DNA of 64,000 nt from Pectinatus sottacetonis. Lineage in GTDB: Bacteria; Bacillota; Negativicutes; Selenomonadales; Selenomonadaceae. The stretch's first letter is position 1. Every line of letters starts with the position of its first letter. The stretch is from NCBI RefSeq assembly GCF_015732155.1, contig NZ_WIQK01000001.1, positions 2,428,001 through 2,492,000 of the forward strand, written 5' to 3'. A model generated the notes under the pieces. That model was not told the DNA's origin, searched no databases, and saw only the letters and a list, made by a program, of their open reading frames with translations. Shown in pieces: positions 34,034 to 41,953 of the stretch. Both the position numbers and the translations under genes were made by a program.

Positions 34034-35422
34034 TTATCCCGTTATTCCTGGGTGGGTCATTTGTTCTGGAGATAGAATCTGCTTCATCCTTTCCTCAGTG
34101 AGCCAGCCTTTTTCCAGTATAATATCTTTTACAGATCTATTTGTTGTATATGCTTCCTTAGCCAGCAATGAAGAGTTTTCGTAACCTATATGCGGCAGAA
34201 GAGCTGTAACTATGCCTACACTTTTTTCCAGCCACTCTTCACACTGTTTTTTATTTGCTGTAACATGCAGCAACAATTTTTCATAGAAAGCATTCACCGC
34301 ATTAGTTAAATAACGCATAGAATTAAGTATATTAAATGCCATTACCGGTTCCATCACATTAAGTTCAAATTGTCCATTTTCAGCAGCAAGACTTACCGTT
34401 AAATCATTGCCTATAACTTGATAACAAGTCTGATTGAGTACTTCTGCAATAACTGGATTGACTTTTCCCGGCATAATTGACGATCCCGGCTGACGCGCTG
34501 GCAGTTTTAATTCATTAAACCCACAGCGTGGCCCCGAAGCCATTAACCGAAAATCATTTGCAATTTTTATCAAAACAAGTGCGGTAACCTTCATTGCACT
34601 TGAAACATCAACTAAAATATCGACATTATTTGTAGCATCTACAAGATTATCTGCTGTAAAATATTCTTCACCGGTAATCTTATTTAAATGCTTTATTACA
34701 TGACTTATATACTGCGGCTGTGCATTGAGTCCTGTTCCAACAGCTGTTGCCCCGAGATTAACCACTGATGCATTGCGGGCTGAACTCTCGATGCGCTTGA
34801 TCCCCCTGCGAACTGCTGCCGCATAAGCTGCCATTTCCTGTCCTAATGTAATCGGAACTGCATCCTGAAGATGCGTCCGTCCCATTTTCAGCACATCTTT
34901 AAATTCAACTGCTTTACGATCCAGTACGTCAGCCATCTGTCCAAGTGCCGTCATAAGATGTCTTGCTTTTAATTTAATACATATTTTTATGCTTGTAGGA
35001 AACACATCATTTGTTGACTGGGCCATGTTCACATGATTATTAGGAGAAATAACATCATATGTGCCTTTTTTCTCTCCCATAATTTCTAAACCACGATTAG
35101 CTAAAACCTCATTCATATTCATGTTTACAGAGGTTCCAGCCCCACCCTGTATTGGATCTACAGGAAACTCATTCACCCATTTCCCTGCGATAACTTCATC
35201 TGCTGCCTGTACAAGAACTTTACCAATTTTTTGCGGTAATCTGCCAGTATCCATATTGGCCAGGGCAGCAGCTTTTTTCACTTTAGCCATAGCAACAATA
35301 AAATCAGGGTCCAATTTTTGTTCTGTAATATGAAAATTATCTACGGCCCTCATAGTCTGCACTCCATAAAGTACATTTTCCGGAACTTCTTTTTCACCTA
35401 AAAAATCATGTTCTTCTCGCAT
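34034..35422 (-). CDS. aspA: Aspartate ammonia-lyase
   Basis: Converts L-aspartate to fumarate and ammonia, feeding anaerobic fumarate reduction. The 462-residue protein of the fumarase/aspartase superfamily has the catalytic-loop signature GSSIMPGKVNPV (near residue 317) and FPVDPIQGGAGTSVNMNMNE, SPNNHVNMAQSTND and GRTHLQDAVPIT. The N-terminus REEHDFLGEKEVPENVLYG and the VDPIQGGAGTS segment favour aspartase over fumarase. CAGGAGGACAAA precedes ATG. Its leader holds a strong hairpin, so premature termination could regulate it. Confidence 0.92.
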   Translation of the reverse strand: MREEHDFLGEKEVPENVLYGVQTMRAVDNFHITEQKLDPDFIVAMAKVKKAAALANMDTGRLPQKIGKVLVQAADEVIAGKWVNEFPVDPIQGGAGTSVNMNMNEVLANRGLEIMGEKKGTYDVISPNNHVNMAQSTNDVFPTSIKICIKLKARHLMTALGQMADVLDRKAVEFKDVLKMGRTHLQDAVPITLGQEMAAYAAAVRRGIKRIESSARNASVVNLGATAVGTGLNAQPQYISHVIKHLNKITGEEYFTADNLVDATNNVDILVDVSSAMKVTALVLIKIANDFRLMASGPRCGFNELKLPARQPGSSIMPGKVNPVIAEVLNQTCYQVIGNDLTVSLAAENGQFELNVMEPVMAFNILNSMRYLTNAVNAFYEKLLLHVTANKKQCEEWLEKSVGIVTALLPHIGYENSSLLAKEAYTTNRSVKDIILEKGWLTEERMKQILSPEQMTHPGITG

Positions 35423-35469
35423 TTTGTCCTCCTGTTTTGTATAAAAAATACATTATAATAGCCAATTAT

Positions 35470-35509
35470 ACAAAAAATGGTGCATGTATTAATAAATACA
35501 TGCACCATT
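35470..35509 (-). terminator. Strong hairpin in the aspA leader
   Basis: Perfect 15-bp arms (35476-35490 and 35495-35509) with a 4-nt AATA loop. Read on the minus strand it is followed by TTTTTTG, an intrinsic terminator about 55 bp before aspA and downstream of the candidate promoter at 35573-35600. Confidence 0.7.
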
Positions 35510-35572
35510 GCATAACAACATATTATTAAGTTATTTATAATTGGCCCTTATACATAATCATCTTGCAAACTT

Positions 35573-35600
35573 AATATATCCATAGGATAACGCAAATCAA
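35573..35600 (-). promoter_or_regulatory. Candidate aspA promoter
   Basis: Minus strand TTGATT (35600-35595), 16-bp spacer, TATATT (35578-35573). It would give a leader of about 145 nt containing the hairpin. Confidence 0.45.
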
Positions 35601-35675
35601 CTTTTTTTGCAACACAATAATAGAACAATTTTAAATAATATTTTTGTATTTCCAACCCAAAGATTATTCTGAAAC

Positions 35676-35815
35676 TTTATCTCTAATATAAATACCAGCT
35701 CGTTTATAGCGCCTGTCTATATTAAAAAATCTCTTAAGCTTATAACCCTGCTTTCTCTAAACCATGCATGCCCAAAAACGCAGCCTGTCAATCATCGCTT
35801 TATATAACTTTTTTA
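35676..35815 (-). pseudogene. Possible decayed coding fragment
   Basis: On the minus strand, GMHGLEKAGL in one frame and YKLKRFFNIDRRYKRAGIYI in the next join across a frameshift and end at a TAA near 35676. Charge pattern and codon use look coding, but I do not recognise the family. The remainder of the 35423-35822 gap holds the aspA promoter and hairpin. Confidence 0.25.
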
Positions 35816-35822
35816 CAATTAA

Positions 35823-36356
35823 TCACATTTTAATCCATGTTTTTAATGCCGGAATTATATCTTTCCATTTTAACAAAAAAATGCCTATTGCCACTCCATA
35901 ACAAATCAGATATTCTTTTCGGGACCCTACATAAAATAAATGCATAAATTCTATCTGTTTATTAGGCAGCAAGACAGGTATTTTCCCACACAAAGCATCT
36001 TCCAAAATATGAAAAATACAGCCAATAACATACCAAAAAATAAAATTTGCCAAAACTATTACTACAAATTTTTCTAAAGAAGTAATTTCAGCCATATTTT
36101 TTAAATCAGCCATATTTTTTATAAAAAATCCGTAAACAGTTAATGTCATATACAGCAAAAAATCAATTGCCGCATATATCACAAACCAATGTGAAATAGT
36201 TCTGTGTCTAGCCTGCCATTCATCCCGGGAAAAAATTATATATTCAATTTTATCGGGAAAAATACTTCCTAATCCTGCTATCAGGGCAAATAAAATATTA
36301 TTTGTCAAGGCAAATACTGCTGCTGTAGTTAAAACTTTATGGCTTTTCCATGTCAT
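35823..36356 (-). CDS. YdjM/DUF457-type membrane-bound metal-dependent hydrolase-like protein
   Basis: A 177-residue membrane protein. Near the N-terminus HKVLTTAAVF and FPDKIEY, followed by HRTISHWFVIY, supply the His and Asp residues of the DUF457/YdjM pattern; HILEDALCGK adds another His and Asp set. Four to five hydrophobic segments are visible. Such proteins are described as membrane-bound metal-dependent hydrolases, but no activity is proven. The ribosome site is weak (distant AAGG). It stands alone. Confidence 0.65.
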   Translation of the reverse strand: MTWKSHKVLTTAAVFALTNNILFALIAGLGSIFPDKIEYIIFSRDEWQARHRTISHWFVIYAAIDFLLYMTLTVYGFFIKNMADLKNMAEITSLEKFVVIVLANFIFWYVIGCIFHILEDALCGKIPVLLPNKQIEFMHLFYVGSRKEYLICYGVAIGIFLLKWKDIIPALKTWIKM

Positions 36357-36490
36357 CTAATCAAACAACCTTTTCATATTAATTATCTATATATTATACT
36401 AAATTTTTCTAATCGACAAATATAATATGTACGGTATATTACATTTATGCATGACATTTATGAATTAATCTATATTAGCTATTAAATTTA

Positions 36491-36519
36491 TTGTAAATAC
36501 AAATAATTCGTGTTAGTAT
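36491..36519 (+). promoter_or_regulatory. Promoter of the 36552 gene
   Basis: TTGTAA (36491-36496), 17-bp spacer, TAGTAT (36514-36519), 33 bp before the start codon. Confidence 0.5.
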
Positions 36520-36551
36520 GAATTTATATAATATAAATAAGGTGATTATAA

Positions 36552-36950
36552 ATGACAATATCTATACGCAAAAAACATTATTTGCAGCGCGTCGCTGCTA
36601 CCGCAATTATCTTTCTGAACACTTCAGCTGTATGTTTTGCCGCTGCTTCAGCTGTTCCTGCTGCTCCTGCGCAGACAGATCCTAATGCCAGTAATATGTC
36701 TGGGAAATACAAATTATTTGCCCAGTCCATACCAGCACTTCCTGTCCCACCAAAATCACTAAGTGACATTGCTGCTTTCAAAAAATATATTGCAGCTGTT
36801 AACGCTTATCTTGATGCTGCTCAAAAGTACATTGATGCTTCTACCAATGACTTAAATGTAATCATAATACAGCGAAATCTGGCGATAAAAAGTGCCAATA
36901 GTGTGACAAATACTTATAATGCTTTCCTTGATGCCAATAAAACAAAATAA
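36552..36950 (+). CDS. Small exported protein of unknown function
   Basis: A 132-residue secreted protein. A signal peptide (basic RKKHYLQR, hydrophobic AATAIIFLNTSAVCF, cut near CFA-A) leads to an Ala/Pro-rich linker (ASAVPAAPAQTDP). A helical region follows with LSDIAAFKKYIAAVNAYLDA and repeated Tyr-Ile-Asp/Ala patterns. No family recognised. SD AAGGTGATTATAA precedes ATG. The AP-rich linker and amphipathic helices would suit a periplasmic or surface location. Confidence 0.6.
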   Translation: MTISIRKKHYLQRVAATAIIFLNTSAVCFAAASAVPAAPAQTDPNASNMSGKYKLFAQSIPALPVPPKSLSDIAAFKKYIAAVNAYLDAAQKYIDASTNDLNVIIIQRNLAIKSANSVTNTYNAFLDANKTK

Positions 36951-37076
36951 ACTTCATTAGTCTTCTATGAAAAACATATGATTAACATAGTAAACTATTG
37001 CTATCAGTTCAATAATTTGCTATTATGACATTGTGTTAAACTTAATTATTTTGTAAGATTTTATAGGAGAATAAAC

Positions 37077-37646
37077 ATGCGCCAAACAGTATTAAAATCA
37101 ATATGGATAACATTTATTTTATTACTTATCTTTGTTACAACGACAGCAGCTGCCAGCAAAGAAAAACAACGAGCAGAACTACGTCAAAAAACAACATCAA
37201 CCTTAAAAATGCTCTATGAAAAACAACCCAGTGCAAAATATGCCATTGAACATGCAGCCGGCTATGCTGTATTTAATAACACGGGTTTTAAGTTAGGAAT
37301 TCTCGGCGGTTCACATGGTAGAGGAATGGCTGTCAATAACAGGACCGGCCAGGAAATATTTATGAAAATGCAGGAATATCAGGCAGGATTGGGATTGGGT
37401 ATAAAAGAATATGCTGTTGTCTTTGTATTTGCAAACGAAAATGCATGGACTTCATTTGTAGAAAAAGGCTGGTCTTTTGGTGCTCAGGCAACAGCCGCAG
37501 CTAGTGACGGAGTAACCGGAGATTCTCTGGATGGCGCCGTAATGGTGTCACCAGGTGTATGGGTATATCAAATGACTACAAAAGGATTAGCCGCAGAATT
37601 AGCCGTGAAGGGAACAAATTATTACAAAGACAAAGAATTAAATTAA
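37077..37646 (+). CDS. Exported YSC84/SYLF-domain protein
   Basis: A 189-residue protein with a signal peptide (hydrophobic core IWITFILLLIFVTTTAAA) followed by a SYLF (YSC84-like, lipid-binding) domain. Recognisable are AIEHAAGYAVFNNTG near residue 60, LGILGGSHGRGMAVNN and the AQATAAASDGVTGDS segment. Bacterial members are secreted or periplasmic and of unclear role. TAGGAGAATAAAC precedes ATG 37077. It follows another small exported gene by 126 bp and ends before a strong terminator. Confidence 0.8.
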   Translation: MRQTVLKSIWITFILLLIFVTTTAAASKEKQRAELRQKTTSTLKMLYEKQPSAKYAIEHAAGYAVFNNTGFKLGILGGSHGRGMAVNNRTGQEIFMKMQEYQAGLGLGIKEYAVVFVFANENAWTSFVEKGWSFGAQATAAASDGVTGDSLDGAVMVSPGVWVYQMTTKGLAAELAVKGTNYYKDKELN

Positions 37647-37659
37647 AAAACAACTGATA

Positions 37660-37700
37660 TTTACAGCGTCTGCCTTAATCGGCAGGCGCTGATTTAATTT
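37660..37700. terminator. Bidirectional terminator
   Basis: CAGCGTCTGCC (37664-37674) pairs with GGCAGGCGCTG (37681-37691), 6-nt loop, with ATTTAATTTTTATTT after it; placed between convergent genes. Confidence 0.8.
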
Positions 37701-37743
37701 TTATTTATTCTGTTTATCTAAAAAGTTCTGTATTATATAAGTT

Positions 37744-38907
37744 TTATATGACCGGACCAAGACAATGAATATCAATAGCGCTAAAATACTGTACGGCCTC
37801 ATTTTTAGTTAATTCACCATTAAGGACACGGAGCATTTTTTTAAAAACTTCTTCCCCGACCTGCTCAATAGTTTTTGCCCCGGTAATTATCCGTCCGGCA
37901 TTAATATCCATATCATTCTTCATTCTTTCATAAGTATTAGGATTACCACATATTTTTATTACCGGCATACTAGGAAATCCCTGCGGCGCACCACGCCCTG
38001 TAGAAAAAAGCATAAACTGCGCTCCGGTAGCAGCCATTCCTGTAAGTATTTCCGGTTCACGTCCCGGTGTATCCTTTATCCACAGGCCCTTTTGTGTAGT
38101 AATATATTCTGGATATTCTAAAACCCCTTGAATTGGGCGGGTGCCACTTTTTACAATTGCCCCCAAGCTTTTTTCTTCAATACTAGATAATCCTCCGGCA
38201 ATATTTCCAGGTGTAGGCTGTCCTTTGCGCATATCACAACCAATACTTTTCGCTCTCGCTTCCATCTCGTTTACCTTTTGAATTATTTTATCACCAACAG
38301 TCTTATTCACCGCACGTTTAGCTAATAAATGTTCTCCGCCAATAAATTCCGTAGTTTCGCCAAAAACGATTGTTGCCCCAAGATCAATAATCTTATCAGC
38401 TATATAGCCAATCACACAATTTGATGCCATTCCACTGGTCGCATCGGATGCCCCGCATTTTATTGACATAACAACATTTGCTATATCTACCGGTTCCCTT
38501 TGCAGCCCAGATATTTTGATAGCCAAATTACGCGCAATATCGGTTCCTTTCTGAATAGAATTACTGACACCCCCTAATTCCTGTATGTGAATAATCTCTA
38601 TAGGTTTTCCTGTTTTTTTTAATTCTTCATAGATCCGCTGGTGATTTGTTCCTTCACAGCCAAGACTGACTAATAATACTGCACCTACATTAGGACTTTT
38701 GCCAATACTTATCAGTGTATCAGTCACACGCGTTAAATCCGGCGGCATTTGGCAGCACCCTTGGTGATGCAGATAAACAACTGTCCCTTGCACTTGTCGG
38801 CAAATTGCCTGTGCAACATCATTTGCACAAGTTACGGTTGGAATTATACCCACAAAATTTCTTGCTCCGGCTTTACCGTCTGGTCTTAAATATCCCATAA
38901 ACTGCAT
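37744..38907 (-). CDS. UxaA family dehydratase, large subunit
   Basis: A 387-residue protein matching the C-terminal part of altronate/galactarate dehydratases. Visible are YLRPDGKAGARNF at the start, HHQGCCQM, SLGCEGTN, IKCGASDATSG, FGETTEF and IKICGNPNTYE; the Cys residues and metal site are family features. It overlaps the small subunit gene by 1 nt (TAATG). The same two-subunit plan occurs in sulfolactate sulfo-lyase and sugar-acid dehydratases, so the substrate is not resolved. No sugar-acid pathway genes are adjacent. Confidence 0.85.
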   Translation of the reverse strand: MQFMGYLRPDGKAGARNFVGIIPTVTCANDVAQAICRQVQGTVVYLHHQGCCQMPPDLTRVTDTLISIGKSPNVGAVLLVSLGCEGTNHQRIYEELKKTGKPIEIIHIQELGGVSNSIQKGTDIARNLAIKISGLQREPVDIANVVMSIKCGASDATSGMASNCVIGYIADKIIDLGATIVFGETTEFIGGEHLLAKRAVNKTVGDKIIQKVNEMEARAKSIGCDMRKGQPTPGNIAGGLSSIEEKSLGAIVKSGTRPIQGVLEYPEYITTQKGLWIKDTPGREPEILTGMAATGAQFMLFSTGRGAPQGFPSMPVIKICGNPNTYERMKNDMDINAGRIITGAKTIEQVGEEVFKKMLRVLNGELTKNEAVQYFSAIDIHCLGPVI

Positions 38908-39218
38908 TATTTTTCACCTGCCTGTAAATCTCCACGGCCGCGCATACTTTCCAAGTTATGCACATGCACATAATCGCCCTTTTTTATAGCTTGGCTTGCC
39001 ATCCCGATTTCTTCGCCATATTTTATAATTAATTCACCTTTATTAATATCCTGCAAGGCAATTTTATGTCCATACGGAATATCCGAATTAACCGTCAATA
39101 GCACATCTGCCCCCTTTTTGTCATGTACATCCACCTGCATATGTGCCTTGATATCATTAGCAAAAATCGTAGCTACATTATCCTTATCATTTACTTTCAA
39201 TGCCAGTTTTAAATCCAT
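38907..39218 (-). CDS. UxaA family dehydratase, small subunit (SAF domain)
   Basis: A 103-residue SAF-domain protein equal to the N-terminal domain of UxaA-type dehydratases, with DIPYGHKIALQDINKGELIIKYG in its middle third (only its HK and GE positions are noted as typical). TAGGAGGGAAATC precedes ATG 39218. It is coupled to the large subunit by a 1-nt overlap. A fragment of a DeoR-type regulator lies just upstream on the other strand and may once have controlled the pair. Confidence 0.85.
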   Translation of the reverse strand: MDLKLALKVNDKDNVATIFANDIKAHMQVDVHDKKGADVLLTVNSDIPYGHKIALQDINKGELIIKYGEEIGMASQAIKKGDYVHVHNLESMRGRGDLQAGEK

Positions 39219-39345
39219 GATTTCCCTCCTAGGTTATTCTCGGAAAATTAATAATTTTTTCCAAAACATTCTCTGATATTATTCTTACTTATTTTCTGGT
39301 ATTCCCATAAATAAGGATACCACTTGTTGTCATTCCTTTCAATAA

Positions 39346-39650
39346 ATTCAGATTTTTCTTATTGCAAAGACAGATATAAAAACTCATGACATTTTTTTAG
39401 AATCTGGCACGACTACGTTACAATTAGCAAAAATATTATCAACACGTGATGATAATATTTTTGTTTCAAATTCAGCTGTTATTGCGTCCAATTTATATAA
39501 TGCATCATGTAAGATATTGATTATGGAAGGTGAATTACGAAAAAAAGTTTATCACATATTGGTCTATAGGCACATAGCGCTATTGGGCAACTGAAAATGA
39601 ATATGGCATTTTTATCATGTAGCGGTTTTCAAGAAAAAGTACCATCAATT
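39346..39650 (+). pseudogene. Decayed DeoR-family regulator (C-terminal sensor domain)
   Basis: An open stretch 39346-39594 without a start reads IFLESGTTTLQLAKIL, then NIFVSNSAVIASNLY and IMEGELRKK, the sugar-phosphate sensor signature of DeoR regulators (D/E-S-G-T-T and G-E-L-R-K). After the stop TGA at 39592 another frame continues with NMAFLSCSGFQEK, the next conserved block. The N-terminal HTH is missing and a frameshift is present, so it is a remnant. It fills most of the 39219-39674 gap. Confidence 0.7.
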
Positions 39651-39674
39651 CATTATGCTGTGTGGTTCGCTTAT

Positions 39675-40424
39675 TTATAATGTTTTACAGGCCAATTTGT
39701 TTATCTGGGCAGATAGATAACCGGCTCCATAGCCATTATCTATATTAACAACAGCTACACCATTGGAACAAGAGTTTATCATGGTAAGTAAGGCAGATAG
39801 GCCGTGCATATTGGCACCATAGCCTATAGAAGTCGGTACAGCTATAACAGGTTTGTCAACCAGTCCACCGAGAACACTAGCTAATGCTCCTTCCATACCG
39901 GCTACGGCAACTACACAATTGGCTGACTGGATTGTTTCCAGCCGGGCCAGCAGTCTATGTAGTCCTGATACACCGATATCATAGATTCGTTCGACTGATG
40001 ATTTAAAAAATTCGGCAGTCTGGGCGGCTTCTTCAGCTACACTTATATCTGCGGTCCCAGCGGTGCATACAACGATTCGGCCATATCTTTTTTTCGCTTT
40101 TTTTTCTATTTTAATAGTACGGGCTGCCGGATCATATTCTACCTGAGAATATTTTTTGCTGATCAGTTCATATTGCTGAGGCGTGGCTCTTGTTCCTAAC
40201 ACTTCACCCTCAGTCTCATATAATTTTGTAAATATGTTTAATAGATGTTCATCAGATTTACCGCTGCAGAAAATGACTTCGGCAAAGCCGGAGCGTAGTT
40301 TCCTGTGGGTATCAAGCTTGGCATAGCCCATATCTTCAAAAGGTTGGCGGCGTAAGAATTGTTCAGCTTCGTTTAGGGATATTTCGCCAGATTTTACTTT
40401 AAGTAATAATTCATGTGTATTCAT
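39675..40424 (-). CDS. larB: Nickel pincer cofactor biosynthesis protein LarB
   Basis: A 249-residue protein related to PurE. LarB carboxylates and hydrolyses nicotinic acid adenine dinucleotide in the first step of the nickel-pincer nucleotide used by lactate racemase and relatives. Visible are the N-terminal EISLNEAEQFLRR, GKSDEHLLNIF, and the PurE-like VVAVAGMEGALASVLGGLVD with VPTSIGYGANM. The usual partners larC and larE are absent from this window. AGGAGCATAAAACACC precedes ATG. It is divergent from miaB. Confidence 0.92.
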   Translation of the reverse strand: MNTHELLLKVKSGEISLNEAEQFLRRQPFEDMGYAKLDTHRKLRSGFAEVIFCSGKSDEHLLNIFTKLYETEGEVLGTRATPQQYELISKKYSQVEYDPAARTIKIEKKAKKRYGRIVVCTAGTADISVAEEAAQTAEFFKSSVERIYDIGVSGLHRLLARLETIQSANCVVAVAGMEGALASVLGGLVDKPVIAVPTSIGYGANMHGLSALLTMINSCSNGVAVVNIDNGYGAGYLSAQINKLACKTL

Positions 40425-40508
40425 GGTGTTTTATGCTCCTCAGATAATAAAAAATTTCATAATAAAAATGATAGCTGTGATAATTGTACATTTAGTAGAA
40501 CAGTCCCA

Positions 40509-40538
40509 TTGCGTGAAATATAATATTTACGCTATAAT
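40509..40538 (+). promoter_or_regulatory. miaB promoter with an overlapping inverted repeat
   Basis: TTGCGT (40509-40514), 18-bp spacer, TATAAT (40533-40538). A 22-bp quasi-palindrome, GCGTGAAAT (40511-40519) with ATTTACGC (40525-40532), fills the spacer, a good place for a repressor. Confidence 0.5.
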
Positions 40539-40624
40539 GATTGTTAGAAGCTGTTTTTTGTCTATTACACAATATGGTAATTTATAGCAATTAAATAAAA
40601 CTTTTGTAGGAGTAATTATTTTTA

Positions 40625-41953
40625 ATGAAACATAATAAATATAAGATTTTAACTTATGGTTGTCAAATGAATGAAAGTGATTCTATGCGAATGGGAACCC
40701 AGCTTGAGCAGCTTGGTTTTAAAGAATGTTCATCTATGGAACAGGCGGATATAATTTTATTGAATACATGCTGTGTGCGCGAAAGTGCGGAAAATAAGAT
40801 TTATGGTAAAATAGGAGAAATAAAACATTTAAAACAGGATAATCCGGAGATTATTTTTGGCGTTGTCGGCTGTATGGCACAAAAGGAAGGTGAAAAGCTG
40901 TTCAAAAGAGCACCGCATATTGATTTTGTATTGGGAACGAATAAAATACATGAATTAAATAATGTTATCAATGAAATAAAAATGTCACGGCATCATTTGA
41001 CGGAATTGGCACCATCAGATGGAGGAACGCCGGAAGAGGTACTGCCGCCTGACCGTGGTGATCTATCTGTATGGGTACCGATTACATATGGTTGTAATAA
41101 TTTTTGCACATATTGCATAGTACCTTATGTGCGTGGTAGGGAACACAGCCGTCCGATGCAGGCTGTAATTGACGAGGTCAAAAATTATAGTAAAAATGGT
41201 GTTAAAGAAATAACTTTGTTGGGACAAAATGTAAACTCATATGGTAAAGATTTGGTAAATGTAGATTTTGCCGATCTTTTATACAATCTTGATAAAATAG
41301 ATGGTATAGAACGGATACGCTATATGACATCACATCCGCGTGATTTGAATGATAAAGTAATTGATACGATTAAAAATAGCCGTCATGTTTGTACTCATTT
41401 TCATCTGCCGGTACAGCATGGCAGTGACCGTATTTTAAAGGCGATGAACCGTGGTTATACAATTGAGTATTATCGGGAATTAGTGGAAAAAGTACGGACA
41501 GCAGTACCTGATTGCAGTTTGACTACAGATATTATAGTTGGTTTCCCCGGAGAAACAGAGGAAGATTTTTCCCAGATGCTTAATTTTATCAAGGATATTC
41601 GTTACGATGCGGCTTATACTTTTTTATATTCCAAGCGGTCAGGTACTCCGGCGGCTACTATGGATAATCAGGTGGCTGAGGATGTCAAAAAGCAGCGTTT
41701 GAACAAACTTATGTCTGTTCAGAATAATATTAGCCTGTCCATAAATGAAACATTTGTGGGTAAATGTGTTGAAGTCATGGTAGAAGGACCCAGCCGTACT
41801 GATGCGAATGTCTATACAGGGCGGACATCAACCAATAAAATTGTTCTGTGGCAAAAAGAAGGACAGGAAAAGCAGGGTGATTTGCTGACAGTTAAAATTA
41901 CCCATCCGCAGACATGGATATTAAAGGGTGAAGCGCAATATGACAAGCAATAA
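40625..41953 (+). CDS. miaB: tRNA-2-methylthio-N6-dimethylallyladenosine synthase
   Basis: Radical-SAM methylthiotransferase modifying A37 of tRNAs reading UNN codons. It has 442 residues. The N-terminal MTTase domain has cysteines in YGCQMN, LNTCCVRE and VGCMAQ for the auxiliary cluster. The radical-SAM motif is CNNFCTYCIVPYVRGRE, and the C-terminal TRAM domain ends near HPQTWILKGEA. SD TAGGAGTAATTATTTTTA is slightly distant from ATG 40625. The end overlaps the start of mutS by 14 nt, so miaB-mutS-mutL form one operon, a common Firmicute arrangement. Confidence 0.96.
   Translation: MKHNKYKILTYGCQMNESDSMRMGTQLEQLGFKECSSMEQADIILLNTCCVRESAENKIYGKIGEIKHLKQDNPEIIFGVVGCMAQKEGEKLFKRAPHIDFVLGTNKIHELNNVINEIKMSRHHLTELAPSDGGTPEEVLPPDRGDLSVWVPITYGCNNFCTYCIVPYVRGREHSRPMQAVIDEVKNYSKNGVKEITLLGQNVNSYGKDLVNVDFADLLYNLDKIDGIERIRYMTSHPRDLNDKVIDTIKNSRHVCTHFHLPVQHGSDRILKAMNRGYTIEYYRELVEKVRTAVPDCSLTTDIIVGFPGETEEDFSQMLNFIKDIRYDAAYTFLYSKRSGTPAATMDNQVAEDVKKQRLNKLMSVQNNISLSINETFVGKCVEVMVEGPSRTDANVYTGRTSTNKIVLWQKEGQEKQGDLLTVKITHPQTWILKGEAQYDKQ

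Noticed and set aside
39428-39463. Perfect 14-bp inverted repeat with T-rich end, looking like a terminator
   Set aside because: It lies inside the decayed DeoR reading frame and both arms encode its conserved residues; coincidence of AT-rich coding sequence is likelier.
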